Origin: Vibrio sp. JPW-9-11-11
GTDB lineage: Bacteria > Pseudomonadota > Gammaproteobacteria > Enterobacterales > Vibrionaceae
DNA length: 64,000 bases
Assembly (NCBI RefSeq): GCF_013369335.1
Contig: NZ_SZQJ01000036.1
Coordinates: 434,001 to 498,000 of the forward strand
Direction of reading: 5' to 3'
Both the position numbers and the translations under genes were made by a program. Position 1 is the first letter of the stretch. Each line of letters starts with the position of its first letter. Under the pieces are notes generated by a model. It was not told the DNA's origin, made no database searches, and was given only the letters and a program-made list of their open reading frames with translations. This document shows positions 1 to 8,890 of the stretch, piece by piece.

Positions 1-742
1 AAGGTGCAGCGATAATATCGGGTTGATAGCTTGCTCCAACCGCTGAGAGCGTCAACTGGCGAATAAGTCGTGGACTATTGCTTTTGAAAACGGCGCGTAC
101 GGTGAGATGATGACAAGCATTGCTTTGCTTCATAGCGCTAACCACAGGCCAACGAGCTGTCGAGTGAAGGTTGCTGTCGATAAGGCAAGGTAATTGTTTT
201 AATTCCATATCGTCGCAGCACTGTTTTGCTAACTCAGGCGCGGCATAAACTGAACTTTGAAGGGACATTACCTTGCGATATTTTAAGTTGGAGTCTTCGA
301 GTTCACTGGCACGAAAAGCGATGTCTATACCTTGTTCGACTAAATCCAGCTTTTGATTAGTAACGATGATGTCGATGTGAATATCTGGATATCGCGCGTG
401 AAACTCTGGAAGAATTGGGCTTAATAATTCCTCAGCAAAACCCTGCGAAGCCGTTACACGAATAGAGCCAGAAGCTTCTTTTTTATTTGATTGGAGTTGA
501 TGGTATAGCTGGTCAACCTTAGCCAGAACCTGTTGCGCTTGCAGGTAGTACTCTTGGCCAGCCTGATTAACTGAAAGCTTACGGGTGGTGCGATGAAACA
601 GTTTGACCCCGAGCTGCTCTTCAACGCGGTTTACATATTTGGAGGTCAGGGATTTAGAAATACCTAAACGTTCAGAAGCAGCGGTAAATGAGCCTGTTTC
701 TATCACAGCCACAACTGTTCTCATTCCATCGATAGTGTCCAT
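1..742 (-). CDS. LysR-family transcriptional regulator (3' end off the window)
   Basis: The minus-strand frame opens with ATG at 742 (MDTIDGMRTVVAVIETGSF) and stays open to the left edge, so about 247 residues are visible and the C-terminus is missing. The first 60 residues form the winged helix-turn-helix of LysR regulators (TAASERLGISKSLTSKYVNR, then LFHRTTR), followed by the start of the LysR substrate-binding domain. It is divergent from the glutathione transferase gene with about 100 bp between them, the usual LysR/target arrangement, so it probably controls that gene. The effector cannot be read from sequence. Confidence 0.9.
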   Translation of the reverse strand, partial: MDTIDGMRTVVAVIETGSFTAASERLGISKSLTSKYVNRVEEQLGVKLFHRTTRKLSVNQAGQEYYLQAQQVLAKVDQLYHQLQSNKKEASGSIRVTASQGFAEELLSPILPEFHARYPDIHIDIIVTNQKLDLVEQGIDIAFRASELEDSNLKYRKVMSLQSSVYAAPELAKQCCDDMELKQLPCLIDSNLHSTARWPVVSAMKQSNACHHLTVRAVFKSNSPRLIRQLTLSAVGASYQPDIIAAP

Positions 743-844
743 AAATTATCAACATTTTGGAAATTATCATTCCATGTTAGCGGGCTTTTTCTTCTTCGCA
801 ACTTGTTCTTAAATATTGAACAAATAACGAGCTAGGAGAAAGCA

Positions 845-1495
845 ATGATAAAACTATACTGGCACCCCATGTCGGGTCACGCACACCGCGCGCACATGCT
901 ATTAAGTATCCTCGAATTGAACTTTGAACTCATTACCGTCGATTTACCAGCTGGGGAGCATCAACAGCCAGAGTTTTTGGCACTTAACCCCTTTGGCCAA
1001 ATACCAGTATTAGTCGATGGTGAAATCGTCATTTCTGATTCAAACGCGATCTTGGTTTATCTTGCTACCGTTTATGATAGAGAACAGATATGGCTTCCAG
1101 AGTCGCCTCTGGTGCGTGCACATATCGAGCAGTTTCTTTCTCTAGCTGCTCATCGACTAGCAGGCTCAATAGCCAAACTTCGCGCAGCGAACTTATTCAA
1201 TCGCAGCATAGACAGTGCACCGCTCACTCAAGAAGCACATAAGCTTCTCAAACAACTTCAGACTTACCAAAACGGCCGTCAATGGTTGGTCGGAACAAAG
1301 CCTACTATTGCGGACTTAGCTCTCTACAGTTATATCAAATTAGCGCCAGAAGGTGGGATAAGTTTAGCAGAATACCCTGTTTTGGAATCTTGGTTGAAAC
1401 GAGTAGAAGGGCTATATGGCTTTGTACCCATGCCACTTTCGAATGTCGGTCTACGGAAGGAAACACAAGATAGCGATATTATCGAAACCCATTGA
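845..1495 (+). CDS. Glutathione S-transferase family protein
   Basis: This 216-residue protein has the normal GST length and two-domain layout. An N-terminal thioredoxin-like domain carries a Ser/His-rich start (HPMSGHAHR near residues 8-16) that probably holds the thiol-activating serine. NPFGQIPVLVDG and the DSNAILVYLA glutathione-binding segment follow at about residues 50-75, then an all-helical C-terminal domain with IADLALYSYI. A good ribosome-binding site (AGGAGA) precedes the ATG. It is divergent from a LysR gene and probably regulated by it. The substrate is unknown; detoxification of electrophiles is the family role. Confidence 0.9.
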   Translation: MIKLYWHPMSGHAHRAHMLLSILELNFELITVDLPAGEHQQPEFLALNPFGQIPVLVDGEIVISDSNAILVYLATVYDREQIWLPESPLVRAHIEQFLSLAAHRLAGSIAKLRAANLFNRSIDSAPLTQEAHKLLKQLQTYQNGRQWLVGTKPTIADLALYSYIKLAPEGGISLAEYPVLESWLKRVEGLYGFVPMPLSNVGLRKETQDSDIIETH

Positions 1496-1958
1496 TAATT
1501 GCTCAACTTACTCTTGCTATGCCCCGTTTTAACTTATTCGAAATTAGGTTATAGGGAGTTAAGAAGCGCTAATTTGTACGTGTTTCTTATTTCGACCAAA
1601 AATGAACAAAAGTAATCCAAAAAGCAGCTTTCTGAATTGGTGCATTGATCAGGCGTAACTTCGAATGGGGCGAGGACGTGTTTGTCGAGTTCGGCGTCAA
1701 CACGTCCTTGGACAAAAGAGCGTGAGATAAAAAGAGTTACCACATAAGACTCTGATTAAAAAATACCCTTTAAATGGTTCAAATTACAACCTTTAAATTG
1801 TTCACCCACCACCAAGTTAGTTGAGACTAAGTATCTAACCCATCCCTGTATTCTTATACTCACTATTTTTCTTTTGTTCTTACTATTATTTAATCTCTAT
1901 CCGACGAAATCAAAGCACTCCCTGCATTGAGGATAAATGTGGGGTACGTAAGGAGTAA
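1496..1958. other. Intergenic region with no convincing gene
   Basis: About 460 bp between the GST gene and the amidohydrolase. It contains a 64-codon minus-strand open frame (1549-1743, GTG start) without a clear ribosome-binding site or a recognised family. This could be a dispersed repeat or gene remnant. The last 60 bp presumably carry the amidohydrolase promoter; AAGGAG lies directly before its ATG. Confidence 0.4.
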
Positions 1959-3635
1959 ATGATGAACCGAACTTCCCCTTTAATACTAATAGCGAGTTTC
2001 ATCATGAGTTCGAATGTATTGGCTGTTGAAAAAGCCGATATGATCTTAACAAACGCAAAGATCCACGGTCATGAGACTGCCGATGCAATTGCAGTTCATG
2101 ATGGAAATATTTTGTTCGTAGGCAAAGTGTCAGATACCAAGAAATTGCGTAATGAAAATACAGAAGTCATCGATCTCGAGCATGGATATGTAATGCCAGG
2201 TTTTATTGATAACCACAACCATGTTTTTGAAGCTGCCTCTGAAGCTGGAGGTAACTGTGAACTCAGTATGGACGCATCACTTGAAGGCCAAATACCTTAT
2301 CTAAAAGCTTGCAGTCGAAATAGTAAGTCCAAAGGGTGGCTGATGGGGTATGGTTTTTCGTTAGATGCGATTCTAAATGAAGATAATACTCAAACACCTC
2401 TTGCGGTTATCGATAGAATTTTTCCTGCTCGCCCTGTCGTATTCATGGAGCAGACCTCACACTCTATGTGGGTAAATTCTGCTGCACTGGAACTTGCTGG
2501 TATTACTAAAGATTCACCTGAACCTCAAGGAGGTAAAATTCTCAAAGATTCAGTCAGTGGTGAACCTAACGGTATCTTATTTGATAATGCTGGAGATATC
2601 GTTATGGAAATGGCGTGGAACAGCTTAGAAGGTCAATTTGATCAAAGTTATGACGGATTGAGGGTTGGCCTCGAAGAGTCAGCATCATACGGCATTACGA
2701 CTATTGGTGATGGCCGACTCTATTGGAAACGCGGATGGTATGAAGTGTGGAAACAGGCAGAAAAAGACGGTAACTTGACCGCACGAGTGTCGTTGCGCCC
2801 TTGGATTTATCCTGCTGATTCAATGGAAACGCAGCTAACTTTTCTAAAGAAAATCCAATCAAGCAATACGTCGAGTTTGCTATTAGTTGACCAAGTAAAA
2901 ATGTATAGCGATGGTATTACAATAAATGGTACTGCAAAAACGCTGGCACCCTATTTAGATACTTACATTCCAGACGAGCCTTACGGAATTAATTATATTC
3001 CACCCAGCCAAATGAAAACTTGGTTAGATGCTCTAGATAAGGTTGGTTACAGCGCGCATATTCATGCTATTGGTGATGGAGCGGTTCGCGAATCACTTAA
3101 TGCAGTTGAACATGTACGTCGTAATGGCTCAACCAAGCCGTACACACTTACCCACGTTGAACTTGTCGATCCAGAAGATGTAGGTCGGTTTACTAAATTG
3201 AATGTTACAGCTGACTTTCAAGTAGGCTCTGAATACGTTGTTGAGCATGACCATTCATGGGCTAAACTCTTTCTAGGAGCAAAGAGAGCACACTCTTTGA
3301 TGAACCTGAAAGCTATCTTTGATACAGGGGCTAATCTTACACTCAGTAGTGATTGGAATGTCCATGAGTTAAATCCGCTCGTAGGCATAGCTAACAGTAT
3401 AAGAATGGGGAATACAGGGCTACCCAATGTTGAGGCTGCGATTGATGCATACACCATCAACGCAGCGGTTAGCCTAGGGATACAAGATATTACAGGATCT
3501 ATTGAGGTAGGGAAATCAGCAGATTTTGCTATCTTAGAGAAAGATATTACCCGCTTGTCTCACGACGACATAGCAGATACTGAAATCTTAATGACTATCT
3601 TACAAGGTGATATCGTATTCGACGCCGAAGAATAG
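1959..3635 (+). CDS. Secreted YtcJ-like amidohydrolase (amidohydrolase family 3)
   Basis: This 558-residue protein starts with a Sec signal peptide (hydrophobic LILIASFIMSSNVLA, cleavage after about residue 22). A beta-sandwich and TIM-barrel metal-dependent hydrolase follows. The metal-binding signature DNHNH is at about residues 84-88, the mid-barrel HIHAIGDGAV and HVELVD supply further His ligands, and the catalytic Asp region is LSSDW. YtcJ-type enzymes hydrolyse amide or cyclic amide bonds; the natural substrate is unknown. The start is supported by AAGGAG 5-8 nt before the tandem ATGs. A strong terminator lies 9 nt after the stop, so it is a single-gene unit. Periplasmic location is inferred from the signal peptide. 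Confidence 0.88.
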   Translation: MMNRTSPLILIASFIMSSNVLAVEKADMILTNAKIHGHETADAIAVHDGNILFVGKVSDTKKLRNENTEVIDLEHGYVMPGFIDNHNHVFEAASEAGGNCELSMDASLEGQIPYLKACSRNSKSKGWLMGYGFSLDAILNEDNTQTPLAVIDRIFPARPVVFMEQTSHSMWVNSAALELAGITKDSPEPQGGKILKDSVSGEPNGILFDNAGDIVMEMAWNSLEGQFDQSYDGLRVGLEESASYGITTIGDGRLYWKRGWYEVWKQAEKDGNLTARVSLRPWIYPADSMETQLTFLKKIQSSNTSSLLLVDQVKMYSDGITINGTAKTLAPYLDTYIPDEPYGINYIPPSQMKTWLDALDKVGYSAHIHAIGDGAVRESLNAVEHVRRNGSTKPYTLTHVELVDPEDVGRFTKLNVTADFQVGSEYVVEHDHSWAKLFLGAKRAHSLMNLKAIFDTGANLTLSSDWNVHELNPLVGIANSIRMGNTGLPNVEAAIDAYTINAAVSLGIQDITGSIEVGKSADFAILEKDITRLSHDDIADTEILMTILQGDIVFDAEE

Positions 3636-3643
3636 ATAACTAG

Positions 3644-3670
3644 GTACAGGGTTAGCCCTGTACTATTTTT
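3644..3670 (+). terminator. Rho-independent terminator of the amidohydrolase gene
   Basis: Perfect 8-bp stem GTACAGGG / CCCTGTAC with a TTAG loop, followed by TATTTTT. Confidence 0.9.
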
Positions 3671-3780
3671 AAGGGGTTAACAGCGCGAAAAAAGCGCTTT
3701 TATATGGAACTCGCCGTAAGATAGTTGGCACTTCTGCTATTTATCGCACAGCAAAGACAAGACTTGATCCTATTGGTTCC

Positions 3781-4026
3781 TTGAAAACAATCTCCTCGGC
3801 GAAAACTACCACCGTCGTCTATAAATGCCGAACAATGTATTTAGTCAAGCAAAACTTCGCTTTGGTCTAGCTGATCCAACCGATGGCATCACACTTGGTG
3901 AAGTGTTCTCTTATCGAGTCCAAAAACGAAGACAGCAATGCGCTAGTCACTCGCCACTTTGTGATGGACTTAGATCAACACCAATGCTTGGAAAATCAGT
4001 ATCATACAGGCTATGAAAACAAATGA
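3781..4026 (+). pseudogene. Possible decayed coding remnant, family not recognised
   Basis: One frame reads LENNLLGENYHRRL, then a stop, then MPNNVFSQAKLRFGLADP and onward to about 3920. After a one-base shift the reading continues as EDSNALVTRHFVMDLDQHQ to a TGA at 4024. The protein-like composition across a stop and a shift suggests a degraded gene rather than chance. There is no ribosome-binding site and no match I can name. The rest of the 3671-4108 gap shows nothing else. Confidence 0.35.
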
Positions 4027-4108
4027 CCTTGGCTAGTTCGGTTTATTTCTCATCTCACGAACCAGCCTTGATGTATGGAGAAAATACCTTTCCCAGCAGC
4101 CAACTCTA

Positions 4109-4966
4109 TCACGTCAAATCAACCATGCGTCCTTGTAAAGCGGGAGTGTTTTGAACACAGCTTTCGATACATGTGATTAGATCTTGCGACAGTGGCGAAG
4201 GCTTTGGTTTATTCGCCCACAAGGCATACATAGGCCGAGTGAAAAGTATCTCTGAGTCGTATTGAACGTGACCGGGTATCTCACTATACAAATCGGCGAT
4301 CTCTGTCATAGGCAATAGGCCTACACCCATGCCAGACGCGACCAGTTTGCGTGCCAAAGTAATGTCGTTGACCCGAGAAACCTTAGAGTATTGTCGCTCG
4401 ATACTTAGTAAGTCTTGCCTTGCAATTTTCATCTTAGAGTACGGCATAATGAGTCGCTCTCGGCTTTTGCAGTCTCGCCTTGAGACAAGGCATACGGCAA
4501 TGTTGGCTAACTTTTTCTGGTAAAAAGACGAGTCTCTTTGCTCTCCATTACGTATGGCTAAATCAAAAGAAGTTTGGCTGAGCAGTACATTTGTGTTGGC
4601 AGGCTCAATGACGACATCCACATGCCTTTTTTCTAGCAGAAAGGCTTCAAGCGCCGGGTATAGTTGGCCAATGACTAAGTTTTGTGGGCAATGTAAGACG
4701 AAAGAAACCGCTTCACTTTTCGAACTTTGAGCCACGGCCTGATGAAGATTTAGGGTGGTTTCGCCAAGCTGCTCAAATAATCCTTTGCCAAAGCTGGTGA
4801 GTTTGACTCCCCTAGAGGAGCGAATAAATAGTGACTCACCTAATCTCTCTTCTAACAATAAGATACGTTTGGACAAGGTAGGCGCTGTAGTTGTTAAGTC
4901 TCGTGCCGCTTTTGAGTAACTGCCTCGACGGGCTACTTCAACAAATAATAAAAAATCATCCAGCAT
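4109..4966 (-). CDS. LysR-family transcriptional regulator
   Basis: This 285-residue protein is typical for the family. The N-terminal winged HTH (ARRGSYSKAARDLTTTAPTL, then LEERLGESLFIRSSRGVKLT) covers residues 1-62, and the periplasmic-binding-like effector domain includes ASGMGVGLLPM near residues 210-220. It is divergent from the DUF2798/monooxygenase pair that starts at 5053, with 86 bp between, and probably regulates it. The effector is unknown. Confidence 0.9.
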   Translation of the reverse strand: MLDDFLLFVEVARRGSYSKAARDLTTTAPTLSKRILLLEERLGESLFIRSSRGVKLTSFGKGLFEQLGETTLNLHQAVAQSSKSEAVSFVLHCPQNLVIGQLYPALEAFLLEKRHVDVVIEPANTNVLLSQTSFDLAIRNGEQRDSSFYQKKLANIAVCLVSRRDCKSRERLIMPYSKMKIARQDLLSIERQYSKVSRVNDITLARKLVASGMGVGLLPMTEIADLYSEIPGHVQYDSEILFTRPMYALWANKPKPSPLSQDLITCIESCVQNTPALQGRMVDLT

Positions 4967-5052
4967 AAGGTTTTCCGAAATCTTAGTGTTCTAAAGCTCG
5001 TATGGCTGACGATACGATATCTCCATACAGTATACAGACAGGAGGGAGCACT

Positions 5053-5292
5053 ATGACAAAACTTATTTTCACTGCTCTGTTCTCATGCGCGATGTCAATT
5101 ATGGTGTCCGCATGGGTCACTTACGTCAATCTCGGTTTACCAGAGGATTTTATCAGCCGATGGGGAATTGCCTTTATTAATGCGTGGCCTGCTTCCTGTA
5201 CAGCGGCCTACGTGTTGAATAAACCAATCATGATATTGACCCAAAAGTTAATGGGTCAATTTACACCTCAAAAGGAGCAAAACAATGCTTAG
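5053..5292 (+). CDS. DUF2798 family small membrane protein
   Basis: This 79-residue protein has two predicted transmembrane helices (about residues 5-25 and 42-62) with the ISRWGIAFINAWP segment typical of DUF2798 proteins. The ATG at 5053 is preceded by GGAGGG at an ideal distance, so a longer in-frame start at 5002 is less likely. It overlaps the next gene by 8 bp, so the two are translationally coupled. Function unknown; this family is often found beside LysR regulators and small oxidoreductases. Confidence 0.85.
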   Translation: MTKLIFTALFSCAMSIMVSAWVTYVNLGLPEDFISRWGIAFINAWPASCTAAYVLNKPIMILTQKLMGQFTPQKEQNNA

Positions 5293-5572
5293 TGTTGTGG
5301 CTTTTATTACCCCAAAAAGTGAATTTTATGCAGAGTGCAAACAAAAAGCGGAAGGCATTTTAACTGTCACTCGAGAAGAAGCGGGTTGCTTGCGTTTTGA
5401 GCTATATGAGAACAAAGCGAAAGATCAGCTGGTCTTGGTAGAAGAGTGGGTGGACCAAGCAGCCCTAGACGAACATTATGTTCGGCCATATATCACACCG
5501 ATATTTGAGTTTTATAAAACTGCATTAGCTAAAGAGCCAGAAATACACAAAATGACCAATGTAGAGGGTTAA
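5285..5572 (+). CDS. ABM-domain putative quinol monooxygenase (YgiN-like)
   Basis: This 95-residue protein is one antibiotic-biosynthesis-monooxygenase (ferredoxin-like) domain: an N-terminal strand VVAFITPKSEF, then EEAGCLRFELYENK and LVLVEEWVDQAALDEHY, the core signature of the family. E. coli YgiN oxidises menadiol-type quinols and others handle aromatic or reactive compounds; the substrate here is unknown. It is the second gene of a two-gene operon with the DUF2798 protein, under the divergent LysR. A strong terminator follows. Confidence 0.85.
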   Translation: MLSVVAFITPKSEFYAECKQKAEGILTVTREEAGCLRFELYENKAKDQLVLVEEWVDQAALDEHYVRPYITPIFEFYKTALAKEPEIHKMTNVEG

Positions 5573-5601
5573 GTTCTCCGATATATCTGAGTAAGTCACT
5601 A

Positions 5602-5631
5602 GATAGGGTGGTGCGTCACCTCCCTATCGTT
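5602..5631 (+). terminator. Terminator after the ABM monooxygenase gene
   Basis: Long inverted repeat: GATAGGG-T-GGTG pairs with CACC-T-CCCTATC around a CGT loop, followed by GTTT. It closes the 5053-5572 operon. Confidence 0.7.
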
Positions 5632-5749
5632 TAAAAGTTGGAGTAGCTCCGGGTACCTCACTTTTGGACAAAAGTTTGCCAGTGACTTTGCTAAATTAGT
5701 ATTTCATGCATTACTTAAAGTATAGCAAAGTGCTCATCAGTGACATTTG

Positions 5750-6385
5750 TTAGCGACTGATGATCAATTTCAACCCTAACCCTCCCATCACTGACCCAGA
5801 CAAATAATCAATAAATTTTTTAAATTTTAAGTACGCTTGACGAGGACTTGAAGCGGATAAGATTAATGCAACGATTAGATAACATCCTGCATTACTCAAA
5901 AATGTGCAAATTGATACCGCAATATAGAAATACGTAGGTATGTTTTGTGGAAGGAGTGTTGTAAATACGCTGGCAAATACGATGGCTGTTTTGGGGTTAC
6001 TGAGTTGGGTTCCTAAACCTAATAAGTACGAACTAAATAAGGGAATGTCTTGGCATCGAGTGGCATCTATGGCCTGTAACGGAATTCGAGCTGACCTCAC
6101 AACTCCAAATGCCAAAAACAGGAGGTAGCATCCGCCTGCAATTTTAAATATTAAATAGCTTACCGGCATTAGGCTAAAAATTGTTTGTAATCCGAGTAAG
6201 GCAGCAAGCGATAGAACTAACGCTCCCGTCCCCATACCTAATGCGGTAAAAATCCCATGCCGTCTTGAAAGCGAAATTGCTCGTCTAGCAACAAAGATAA
6301 AGCTGGGGCCCGGACTCATCGCACCGAGAGTAAGCGCTCCAGTAATTGCCAATATTGGCATGTATGTTTGAAGTTCAATGTCCAT
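5750..6385 (-). CDS. LysE/RhtB-family amino-acid exporter
   Basis: This 211-residue inner-membrane protein has about six transmembrane helices and the family signature GAMSPGPSFIFVARRAIS near residues 20-40, plus LSNPKTAIVFASVF in the middle. Family members export amino acids or homoserine-lactone-like molecules by proton antiport. The ATG at 6385 is chosen because GTGAGG precedes it at normal spacing; an in-frame GTG four codons upstream overlaps that site. The adjacent amidotransferase and AraC regulator suggest a shared nitrogen-compound role, which is inference. Confidence 0.88.
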   Translation of the reverse strand: MDIELQTYMPILAITGALTLGAMSPGPSFIFVARRAISLSRRHGIFTALGMGTGALVLSLAALLGLQTIFSLMPVSYLIFKIAGGCYLLFLAFGVVRSARIPLQAIDATRCQDIPLFSSYLLGLGTQLSNPKTAIVFASVFTTLLPQNIPTYFYIAVSICTFLSNAGCYLIVALILSASSPRQAYLKFKKFIDYLSGSVMGGLGLKLIISR

Positions 6386-6431
6386 TTGTTTCCTCACTAA
6401 CTATCTATCAAAAGCAACCAGAAACTTAACT

Positions 6432-7145
6432 TTATGCTTGATAGGCTTTCGCTAGTTTATCCAAAAATTCGTGTAGCTTTTGGTTCATCTCATCATAGTC
6501 ATGATTCATTAGTACTTCAGGGTCATCAACGAAACGATAGTTTGTTGCCTTGCTGAGATCATCATTTTCGATCAGCAACGCTACAACATCTTTAGTCAAT
6601 TCCATATGACACTGAAAACCGAACACCAAATCGCTATAAGCAACGATTTGTCGAGGACAGCCTTCACTGTACGCGATAATTTTGGCGTCTGGAGTCAGTC
6701 CCGGCATGTCGTTGTGCCAATGGCCCACTTCTAGAACGGAGCCAAAATGGTCAAACAGTGGATGGGTACTGCCGTCTTTGGTTAGCGTGATAGGGAACTT
6801 ACCAATTTCGCGTTCAGGACTATGCGCATAGTGAGCACCTAATGCTTCACCAATGAGTTGAGATCCCAAACAAATACCAAGTACGACTTTTCCTGCATCA
6901 ATCGCTTTTGTTATTACCGCCTGTTCACCTTTGGCATCGAAATGAGCACAGTGCTCGATGGTGGTCACAGGATTTTGTGGGCCGCCCATGACAATCAGAA
7001 AATCAATATCATCTACTTTTTCCGGAAGAGAATCACCGTCATAAACCCGAGAGTAAGTCGTTGTATAGCCGCGAGTTTTAGCCCAAGACTCATAAGCTCC
7101 CGGAGCTTCAAAATGTTCATGGATGATAAAGTGAATGTGCATCAT
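6432..7145 (-). CDS. Class I glutamine amidotransferase (GMP-synthase-like domain)
   Basis: This 237-residue protein has a stand-alone class I GATase domain: MGGPQNP, the nucleophile elbow GICLGSQLIGEALG with the catalytic Cys at about residue 90, and FGFQCHMEL supplying the His. Such free-standing domains can hydrolyse gamma-glutamyl compounds (PuuD-like) or other amides. It lies 46 bp upstream of the LysE exporter on the same strand and is divergent from the AraC gene at 7246. AAGGG precedes the tandem ATGs at 7145/7142. Exact substrate unknown. Confidence 0.85.
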   Translation of the reverse strand: MMHIHFIIHEHFEAPGAYESWAKTRGYTTTYSRVYDGDSLPEKVDDIDFLIVMGGPQNPVTTIEHCAHFDAKGEQAVITKAIDAGKVVLGICLGSQLIGEALGAHYAHSPEREIGKFPITLTKDGSTHPLFDHFGSVLEVGHWHNDMPGLTPDAKIIAYSEGCPRQIVAYSDLVFGFQCHMELTKDVVALLIENDDLSKATNYRFVDDPEVLMNHDYDEMNQKLHEFLDKLAKAYQA

Positions 7146-7245
7146 TTGGCCCTTTTGTTTTTTGATAACAATTGACTGATGTTATATCAAAACAAACTGG
7201 CGTAATTTATAATAACTGACAATTAATGTAGATAAGCCGCCATTT

Positions 7246-8016
7246 ATGCAAGCTAACAACTTAATCAGAGATTTTCCAGATAAACAATTTATAACTAAAA
7301 CGAGTATCATGGCCTCTGGTTATATTGATGATTTCCATTCACATCCATGGCACCAAATCGTCTTCCCACGCCAAGGTTTGTTACAATCAGACATTAGTGA
7401 TAAAAGTGGAATAGTCCCTCACAATGGTATGCTCTTTATCCCCGCCAATACCATTCATAAATCTGTTGCAATTACAGACACACAATTTTTAGCGATTTAC
7501 CTCAACCCTAACAAACATGTGCAGTATGGAAGTGAGCCTAAATCCTGTCAGGTAAACTTCTTCCTCAAAGAGTTGATATTGCTTTTATTTGAAAGTGATA
7601 CGCTTTCACAGCCGGAATCCAACTTGGCACATTTGTTAACGGTCTTACGAGATCAAATCGAGGCAGCAAAAAGTTATGAAATACCACTTCTCATCCCTAC
7701 GGACAAACGCCTTTTATCTATTTTTCTACAGCTTAAACAGCAACCTGACTTACCGTTTACGTTAAAAGAATGGGCAAAAAAAGTCGGAGCATCTGAGCGC
7801 ACATTATCCAGATTATGTGCGAAAGAGTTCTCTCAATCATTTGCTCTGTGGCGACAAAATATAAGGCTGGTTTTATCTCTGCCATTATTAAGCTCGAAAA
7901 TGAGCATACAGGAAATTGCTATGGAGTTGGGGTATGCATCTGATTCATCCTATGTACAGGCTTTTAAAAAGCTGTTCCATCAGACACCAAGAAAATACCG
8001 TACTGCAAACCTATAA
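7246..8016 (+). CDS. AraC-family transcriptional regulator
   Basis: This 256-residue protein has an N-terminal cupin-like sensing domain (FHSHPWHQIVFPRQG near residues 29-43, IPANTIHKSVAI) and a C-terminal double HTH (LKEWAKKVGASERTLSRL, then IQEIAMELGYASDSSYVQAF) over about residues 170-255. AraC regulators of this cupin type often sit next to LysE/RhtB exporters and control them. Here it is divergent from the amidotransferase/exporter pair with 100 bp between. The ligand is unknown. Confidence 0.9.
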   Translation: MQANNLIRDFPDKQFITKTSIMASGYIDDFHSHPWHQIVFPRQGLLQSDISDKSGIVPHNGMLFIPANTIHKSVAITDTQFLAIYLNPNKHVQYGSEPKSCQVNFFLKELILLLFESDTLSQPESNLAHLLTVLRDQIEAAKSYEIPLLIPTDKRLLSIFLQLKQQPDLPFTLKEWAKKVGASERTLSRLCAKEFSQSFALWRQNIRLVLSLPLLSSKMSIQEIAMELGYASDSSYVQAFKKLFHQTPRKYRTANL

Positions 8017-8170
8017 ACGAATACAGACTCTCTAATACACGGATTACACCACTTTTGGGATTATTTTTAGTATAACAAAATCAAGAACCATCTCTGATGC
8101 ACTATCTGAGACGAAACTCACTTTGGGGCACAGGTTTTTCAGGAGAAAAGCCTGTAACAGCTTCTATCTG

Positions 8171-8766
8171 TCAGCAGTCTGTTTTCTCAGACAACCTCAG
8201 ATCGTCCTCTAGCTCAACGCCAAGGTATCGAATAGTGTAATCAAGCTTTGAATGTCAAGTAAGATCTGTACAGCCCTGATGCTTTTCGTTCTGGCATAGA
8301 TTAAAGTTGCTTTGGTGCGACGCATGGAGTGAGTACCGTAATAGTCAGCATTCAATCCAAGCTTTACAGCCCAGCTCCTGATAATTGCTCGATAGAATGA
8401 GTAGCTGATAGGTTGCCCAGAGCGGCGGCTACTCGGAAATAGAAAACTGCTTGCCTCTAGGGATGCTGCAAAAATCCATCGACTAATACTTTGCTGCGTT
8501 CTTGGTGTAATCTCATAGTGGACATCGGTTCCCGTTTTTTGTTGGATGTACTGAACCCTGTCATAGATAACTCCTTGCGAAGAAACATCGTAAACGTGTA
8601 ACTTTAGCAAATCACTCGCTCTTAACTTGCTATCTATAGCTAGGTTCAGTATCGCGAGCTGCATCAAATCGTTTTCAATCTCCAGCCTAGTTCTGATCCG
8701 CCAGATCTCTTCAAGCTTAAATGGCCTTTTGATGCCACTGCATTTTCCAGAAGGTGACTTTCTCAT
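8171..8766 (-). pseudogene. Tyrosine recombinase/integrase, frameshifted before the catalytic Tyr
   Basis: The uninterrupted frame ends at 8209 after 185 residues and contains the first catalytic Arg (SKLRASDLLKLHVYDV) and the box II HSMRRTKATL. After ILLD the normal ending is lost. Shifting one base near 8243-8250 restores SKLDYTIRYLGVELEDDL and a stop at 8171, including the catalytic Tyr. A one-base deletion has therefore probably inactivated the enzyme. At about 196 residues when repaired, it resembles short FimB-like recombinases lacking the large N-terminal domain. AGGAGG lies upstream of the ATG. No phage genes or att sites were recognised around it. Confidence 0.8.
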
Positions 8767-8890
8767 GATGACCTCCTCTCAGTGTTTTTGGTCAACATGA
8801 AGTTTGGCAGTCACATATAGTAGGCCTCAGAAAGATCTGAAATGTTGGTGGACAAAAATGAGTTACAGCCCACCTATCGAATCAACGCCG

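Noticed and set aside
1549..1743. 64-codon minus-strand frame after the GST gene
   Set aside because: GTG start without ribosome-binding site, no recognised family; described only as part of the intergenic region.
8171..8766. Prophage or integrative element around the tyrosine recombinase
   Set aside because: No phage structural, replication or conjugation genes and no tRNA or direct-repeat att site nearby; the recombinase is frameshifted.
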